Assembly: GCA_016712535.1 (NCBI GenBank) | Contig: JADJQW010000003.1 | Span: 198,501 to 262,500, forward strand | Length of the DNA: 64,000 nt | Origin: Flavobacteriales bacterium | GTDB lineage: Bacteria; Bacteroidota; Bacteroidia; Flavobacteriales_F; PHOS-HE28 | Direction: 5' to 3' | Part shown: positions 60,076 through 64,000 of the stretch, in pieces | Layout of the letters: the number at the start of each line of letters is the position of its first letter | Position numbering within the stretch: position 1 is the stretch's first letter | The notes under the pieces: generated by a model | Database searches by the model: none | Seen by the model: only the letters and a program-made list of their open reading frames with translations | Told to the model about the DNA's origin: nothing | Translations under genes and position numbers: made by a program

Positions 60076-61368
60076 ATGCGCTATCAACAATGCATGGTGC
60101 TGGCGGCTTGCGCAGCGGTACTGGCATCAGGATGCCGCAAGGACAAGGACTCCAGCCCGCCGACCGTTCGCATCACCAGCCCTGGTGCCGGTTTCAGCGT
60201 GGGCATTCCGGATACGCTCACAGTGGGCCTGTCAGTGAGCGATGACATTGGTGTGCAAAGCGTCTCCGTGCTGCTGGCAGATGTGGACGGAGTGCCCGTG
60301 ACCCCTTCCGTCACGGTCACCATCGGTGCGCTATCCCGTGAGTTCAGCATCGATCTACCGCTGCTCAGCGAGCGGATTGAGTCGGGCCCCTGCATCATTA
60401 CCGCCATCGCCAGCGACGGCACGAACGATGCACGCGATTTCGTGAGCATCACCGTGCAGGCCGCACCATTGCGCGTGCGGTCCATGTTCCTGGTGCCGCT
60501 TGCCACAGGCCCACCACCGTGCATCATCACTCGGATCGACAGCATCGGCGGAGCTTCTGTTTTCGCCGGCCTTTCGGAATTCTCAGGTGCCGCCGTCGGC
60601 CTCGACCACCTCTTCACGGCGGGCACTGCGGCCGCCCCGTTGGAGCGCAGGCGGATCTCCACGGGTGCCATGAGTCCGATCATGCCCAATCCAGGGCTCT
60701 GGCCGCAGTACTTCACCTGTTTGTCCCGCGATATGCAAGCTGACCGGATTTTCGCCTGCGGCGCTGATGGCGTGGTGCGCGGCTTCACATTGGATGGTGC
60801 GGCGGCTTTCACGGCCGCACTTCCAGTTGGATGCGCAGGCGATGCGGTTGCGACCATCGGTGATGCTGTGGTTTGCGCTGCATTCGACCAGGTCGCTCAG
60901 CAGAGCTCGTTGGTGCGCATGGGCGGCTCATCGGGCGCGGTGCTCGCCCAGTTCAGTTCCGATGCGCGGGCTGTAGCGCTCTTCGCGGTCGATGCCCAGC
61001 GCTTCCTGCTCTTCGGAAACACGGCTGCGGGCGGTGTGATCCAGGAGGTGAGCGCAACGCTCGGCGGAGCCTTCACCATGAGAGTCTTCCCCGGTGACGA
61101 GATGCGTTGTGCAGCGCGCGTGGATGGCGGGCTCTATGCGGTCGGCCTCGCCAGTGGCATTCATCGCTTCGATTATCCATCAGCAGCGGCAACGCCCATC
61201 CTGCCAGGACTCCCGGCGCATGGGCTAACCTTCGACCCCGTTAGCGGTGCGGTGCTCGCCGCAACCGGGAACACCGCCATCGCGTTTGATCCATTGCTCG
61301 GCACCATTGTGAGCACACTGCCGGCCCCGCACCCCATCAGCCAAGTGCTGCTGCAGTTGAACCGCTAG
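60076..61368 (+). CDS. Lipoprotein with Ig-like domain and beta-propeller-like body
   Basis: The 430-residue protein has a lipobox (VLASGC, Cys at residue 20). An Ig/cadherin-like domain (about 28-130: [37 protein letters not shown]) is followed by a propeller-like repeat region of about 290 residues. Its blades read [43 protein letters not shown] and [19 protein letters not shown]. It is anchored in a membrane; the ligand is unknown. The ATG at 60076 lies four bases after a TATCTTGC box. Its end overlaps the convergent accA by four bases. Confidence 0.8.
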   Translation: MRYQQCMVLAACAAVLASGCRKDKDSSPPTVRITSPGAGFSVGIPDTLTVGLSVSDDIGVQSVSVLLADVDGVPVTPSVTVTIGALSREFSIDLPLLSERIESGPCIITAIASDGTNDARDFVSITVQAAPLRVRSMFLVPLATGPPPCIITRIDSIGGASVFAGLSEFSGAAVGLDHLFTAGTAAAPLERRRISTGAMSPIMPNPGLWPQYFTCLSRDMQADRIFACGADGVVRGFTLDGAAAFTAALPVGCAGDAVATIGDAVVCAAFDQVAQQSSLVRMGGSSGAVLAQFSSDARAVALFAVDAQRFLLFGNTAAGGVIQEVSATLGGAFTMRVFPGDEMRCAARVDGGLYAVGLASGIHRFDYPSAAATPILPGLPAHGLTFDPVSGAVLAATGNTAIAFDPLLGTIVSTLPAPHPISQVLLQLNR

Positions 61369-62348
61369 GCCTTGGCCTTTTTCTGGCCTTTGGCCTTCAG
61401 CACAACGCCCATGTTGCAGAACTTGGCGATGCGCCGTTCAACGAGCTTCTCGGGTGAGACTTTCAGGAGCTTGTCGAGCTGCTTGTTCACCTCGGCTTTC
61501 ACCAAGCGGCAGGCCTCATCAATATCGGCGTGAGCGCCCCCAAGAGGCTCTTTCACGATGCCATCAATAAGCTTGTTCGCGAGCATGTCCTCCGCTGTGA
61601 GTTTCAACGCTCGGGCCGCTTGCTCCTTGAAATCCCAGCTCCGCCAGAGGATCGAGCTGCACGATTCAGGTGAGATCACGCTGTACCAGGTGTTCTCGAG
61701 CATGAGCACCTTGTCCCCTACACCAATGCCCAGCGCGCCGCCGCTCGCGCCTTCACCGATGATCACGCAGATCACCGGCACGCGCAGCTGCACCATCTCG
61801 AAGAGGTTGCGGGCGATGGCTTCTCCCTGCCCTCGCTCTTCGGCCTCCAGCCCAGGGAAGGCGCCTGGGGTATCAATGAACGTGACCACTGGTTTGTTGA
61901 ACTTCTCTGCGAGCTTCATCAGGCGAAGCGCTTTCCGGTAGCCCTCCGGGTTGGCCATGCCGAAGTTCCGGTACTGCCGCATCTTGGTATTGATGCCCTT
62001 CTGTTGGCCGATGAACATCACCGTCCGGCCGTTCATGAGCCCGAAGCCGCCGACCATGGCCTTGTCATCCTTCACGGTGCGGTCCCCGTGCAGCTCAATG
62101 AAACTGCCGTCGGAAAGGTGGTCGATGTATTTCAACGTGTACGGCCGATCCGGGTGCCGGCTGACCTGCACGCGCTCCCATGGCGTGAGTTTGGCGTAGA
62201 TCGACTGTTGCGTCTCCCGCAGCTTCTTCTCCAGGTCCTTCAGCGTGGCGGTCACATCCACATTGCCTTGTGCGGATACCTCTCTCAGCTTATCCATCTG
62301 CTCGATGATATGCTGAATGGGTTTCTCGAATTCGAGGAATGTCTCCAT
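61365..62348 (-). CDS. accA: Acetyl-CoA carboxylase carboxyltransferase subunit alpha
   Basis: This subunit, with AccD, moves the carboxyl group from carboxybiotin to acetyl-CoA to form malonyl-CoA. The crotonase fold shows [68 protein letters not shown] and [22 protein letters not shown] (in parts: [19 protein letters not shown]). The 327-residue length is normal. accD is not in the window. The TACCTTCG box lies 20 bases upstream of the ATG. Confidence 0.95.
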   Translation of the reverse strand: METFLEFEKPIQHIIEQMDKLREVSAQGNVDVTATLKDLEKKLRETQQSIYAKLTPWERVQVSRHPDRPYTLKYIDHLSDGSFIELHGDRTVKDDKAMVGGFGLMNGRTVMFIGQQKGINTKMRQYRNFGMANPEGYRKALRLMKLAEKFNKPVVTFIDTPGAFPGLEAEERGQGEAIARNLFEMVQLRVPVICVIIGEGASGGALGIGVGDKVLMLENTWYSVISPESCSSILWRSWDFKEQAARALKLTAEDMLANKLIDGIVKEPLGGAHADIDEACRLVKAEVNKQLDKLLKVSPEKLVERRIAKFCNMGVVLKAKGQKKAKA

Positions 62349-62368
62349 GCGCTCAGGCTTTGGGCGGA

Positions 62369-62376
62369 CGAAGGTA
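62369..62376 (-). promoter_or_regulatory. Putative -7 box of accA
   Basis: The minus strand reads TACCTTCG, 20 bases before the accA ATG. Confidence 0.45.
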
Positions 62377-62410
62377 GAAGGATGGTCGGATGGGGCTCAT
62401 GCGCCACGGG

Positions 62411-62418
62411 TACCTTCG
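62411..62418 (+). promoter_or_regulatory. Putative -7 box of ispE
   Basis: TACCTTCG lies 19 bases before the ATG at 62438. The frame is open from 62390, but that segment lies in the promoter and has no family similarity. Confidence 0.45.
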
Positions 62419-62437
62419 GACCGACTTCCAGCAAGGC

Positions 62438-63268
62438 ATGATCGTTTTCCCTCAAGCTAAGGTGAACCTGGGCCTGAACGTGGTTCGTAAGCGCCCGGAT
62501 GGCTATCACGACATCGAGAGCGTGCTTGTGCCGATTCCGCTCTGCGATGCCTTGGAGGCAATCGCCGACAAGAGCGTCGGTCCTGGAGGTCTTCGTTTCG
62601 GGCGCTCAGGTGTGCCTTTAGCAGGTGATGCACGGAATGATCTTGTTGTTCGTGCACATGCGTTGGTGGCTGAGCGCCGTTCGTTGCCCGGGCTCAGGAT
62701 GCATCTGCATAAACGGATTCCGGCTGGTGCAGGCTTGGGAGGCGGCAGCAGCGATGGAACCAATGCGCTGTTGTTGATGGACAAGCTTCTCGGTCTTGCC
62801 CTTACGGGCGAAGAGATGCTGGAAATGGCCACAGCCCTGGGCAGCGACTGCCCATTCTTCTTGAACAATCGAGCGCAATTGGCCATGGGCCGGGGCGAGC
62901 TGCTGACCCCGGTCTCAGTCGAATTCCGGCGGCACTGGATCTACTTGGTGAATCCTGGCATCCACGTTCCAACTGGCGAAGCGTTCTCGATGATCACACC
63001 CACCGGGAAATCTGCGCACCTCGATGAAGCGATTCAGAACAGGCCGATGAGCGAGTGGCGTTCCTCAGCTCCGAACACCATGGAGGAGGTTGTAAGCCGC
63101 AAGCATCCGGAGATCGCCTTCGCCATCGATCGCCTGCTCAGGGCAGGTGCGATGCATGCGGCCATGAGCGGCTCTGGCTCTACAGTATTCGGCATTTTCG
63201 GCAACCGGCCGGCTTTGTTGGAATGGCCGGTCAATTTCAGCGCGTGGGTGCTATCTCTAGGGGAGTAA
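62438..63268 (+). CDS. ispE: 4-Diphosphocytidyl-2-C-methyl-D-erythritol kinase
   Basis: This GHMP kinase phosphorylates CDP-methylerythritol in the MEP pathway, so the organism makes isoprenoids (including the menaquinone tail) from pyruvate and glyceraldehyde 3-phosphate. The family start PQAKVNLGLNVVRKRPDGYHDIES (in parts: QAKVNLGL with K8, RPDGYHDIE), the ATP loop PAGAGLGGGSSDG at 95-107 and LGSDCPFF with D137 are clear. At 276 residues it is a usual length. It overlaps the convergent thioredoxin-like gene by 12 bp. Confidence 0.93.
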   Translation: MIVFPQAKVNLGLNVVRKRPDGYHDIESVLVPIPLCDALEAIADKSVGPGGLRFGRSGVPLAGDARNDLVVRAHALVAERRSLPGLRMHLHKRIPAGAGLGGGSSDGTNALLLMDKLLGLALTGEEMLEMATALGSDCPFFLNNRAQLAMGRGELLTPVSVEFRRHWIYLVNPGIHVPTGEAFSMITPTGKSAHLDEAIQNRPMSEWRSSAPNTMEEVVSRKHPEIAFAIDRLLRAGAMHAAMSGSGSTVFGIFGNRPALLEWPVNFSAWVLSLGE

Positions 63269-64000
63269 TCCGGGCAGGAGGTCTTGCAGTTCACGCGCAT
63301 CGTGCGGCTTCGCTTGGATGCGCCCCTCGCGGCTGAGCACCACGAACCAGGGGGTAGCGCGCACGGCGAAAGCCTTGGCAGCCGGAGATCCCCATCCGCG
63401 CAGCTCTGAATAGCAAGGGAAGAGCAGGCCTCGCTCGGCTATGTTCGAGCGGAATTCAGCCTCATCATCGTCGATGGCTATGCCGATGATGTTCAGCCCT
63501 TTGCCATTGAAGCGGGTGAAGAGCTCATTGAGCAATGGCATCTGCTCGTGGCAATGGTCGCAAGTGCTTGAGTAGAAGAAAAGCGCCGTGCAGGGGTAGG
63601 GCTGCACCAGCGCGGAAAGTTCATCCGTGTGGCCATGGATAGGGGAGGGCAGCTCCACATTGGGGGCGCTTGAACCGATCGCCACCTTGAGTTGAGCGGC
63701 CACAAGACCAATCAATCGGCTATCCGGGGGCGCGATCGTAAATGGCCCGGTCACGTAACGGTCAACCAAGTGCTGCACAACTTCCTCCGGCCCATACGTG
63801 GCGAATAGATCCACGAGCTGCCAGCGTGCGAAGGACCAGCATGCAGTATCCAAGGAGGCCCATGCCAGAATTGAATCCGAAGCAGCTGCGAGCGTGTATG
63901 GTGCAGCTGGAGTCGCAGCTTGAAGTATGGCCATGATGGCTTTGGAGTAGACCGTGCATCTGGTCAGGGAAGCGTCTCTCCAGTCCATTGCATCGCGGAT
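63257..64000 (-). CDS. Thioredoxin-fold (TlpA/ResA-like) redox protein, partial
   Basis: The frame is open to the right edge without a stop, so the N-terminus lies outside the window; the ATG at 63988 is not necessarily the start. A helical region (DTACWSFARWQLVDLFATYGPEEVV, in parts) resembles the DUF5106-type leader of Bacteroidota TlpA proteins. The thioredoxin fold follows with GSSAPNVELPS, CTALFFYSSTCDHCHEQMPLL (redox pair CDHC), the IIGIAIDDDEAEF strand, and the cis-proline in VRATPWFVVL. It probably acts as a periplasmic thiol-disulphide reductase, for example in cytochrome c maturation. Confidence 0.85.
   Translation of the reverse strand: MRDAMDWRDASLTRCTVYSKAIMAILQAATPAAPYTLAAASDSILAWASLDTACWSFARWQLVDLFATYGPEEVVQHLVDRYVTGPFTIAPPDSRLIGLVAAQLKVAIGSSAPNVELPSPIHGHTDELSALVQPYPCTALFFYSSTCDHCHEQMPLLNELFTRFNGKGLNIIGIAIDDDEAEFRSNIAERGLLFPCYSELRGWGSPAAKAFAVRATPWFVVLSREGRIQAKPHDARELQDLLPGLLP

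Noticed and set aside
1..64000. CRISPR arrays, insertion sequences, prophage or integron features
   Set aside because: No spaced direct repeats, transposase, integrase, Cas or phage genes were seen.

Overview
The window is 64 kb of gene-dense, high-GC DNA from a member of the Bacteroidota, most likely Flavobacteriales. The evidence for this is the secreted proteins with type A and type B C-terminal sorting domains of the type IX secretion system (T9SS), the rpmB-rpmG-DUF4295-ftsY-rimO block, a menaquinone operon, the bacillithiol enzyme BshC, and TAnnTTTG-like promoter boxes instead of sigma70-type promoters. I saw no rRNA, tRNA, CRISPR array, insertion sequence, integrase or phage gene. No gene-free gap exceeds 300 bp.

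1-10.2 kb: a truncated serine hydrolase, an AlkC-type DNA glycosylase, an SRPBCC protein and a TPR gene broken by two one-base shifts. Next comes a tight minus-strand menaquinone operon (menI-like thioesterase, isochorismate synthase, menD, menA, menC, menE, ABM protein). 10.2-20 kb: an orphan OmpR-type regulator, a T9SS cargo protein, an AddB-like nuclease and a small conserved gene that share one CCATGG as overlapping divergent starts, then two tandem PKD/type-B-sorted surface proteins. 20-28 kb: housekeeping genes (phosphoesterase, truA, ABC exporter, proline dehydrogenase, aroB, aroA, fhs).

28-35.7 kb is the accessory-looking part. A 989-residue T9SS cargo gene follows fhs in convergent orientation. 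Beyond it lie two relics of the fhs 3' end, 83 bp and 36 bp long. The first relic differs from fhs only at synonymous positions. This is the pattern left when DNA integrates at the 3' end of a protein gene and supplies a replacement tail. Further secreted or lipoprotein genes follow.

35.7-45.3 kb: miaE, an M16 peptidase, cinA, the ribosomal-protein/ftsY/rimO block interrupted by three small membrane-protein genes, and a haem-binding domain protein. 45.3-53.3 kb: a minus-strand run of papain-like protease, histidine kinase, response regulator, histidine kinase, response regulator. The two kinase-regulator pairs look duplicated, with different sensor domains. 53.3-64 kb: bshC, a SanA-like protein, purB, a conserved secreted protein often labelled asparagine synthetase B, dnaB, a lipoprotein, accA, ispE and a truncated thioredoxin-fold gene.

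A repeated theme is a TAnnTTTG/TAnnTTCG box only about four bases before the start codon of several genes, which suggests leaderless or nearly leaderless transcripts. Function calls rest on motifs and family resemblance read by eye; no database search was run.
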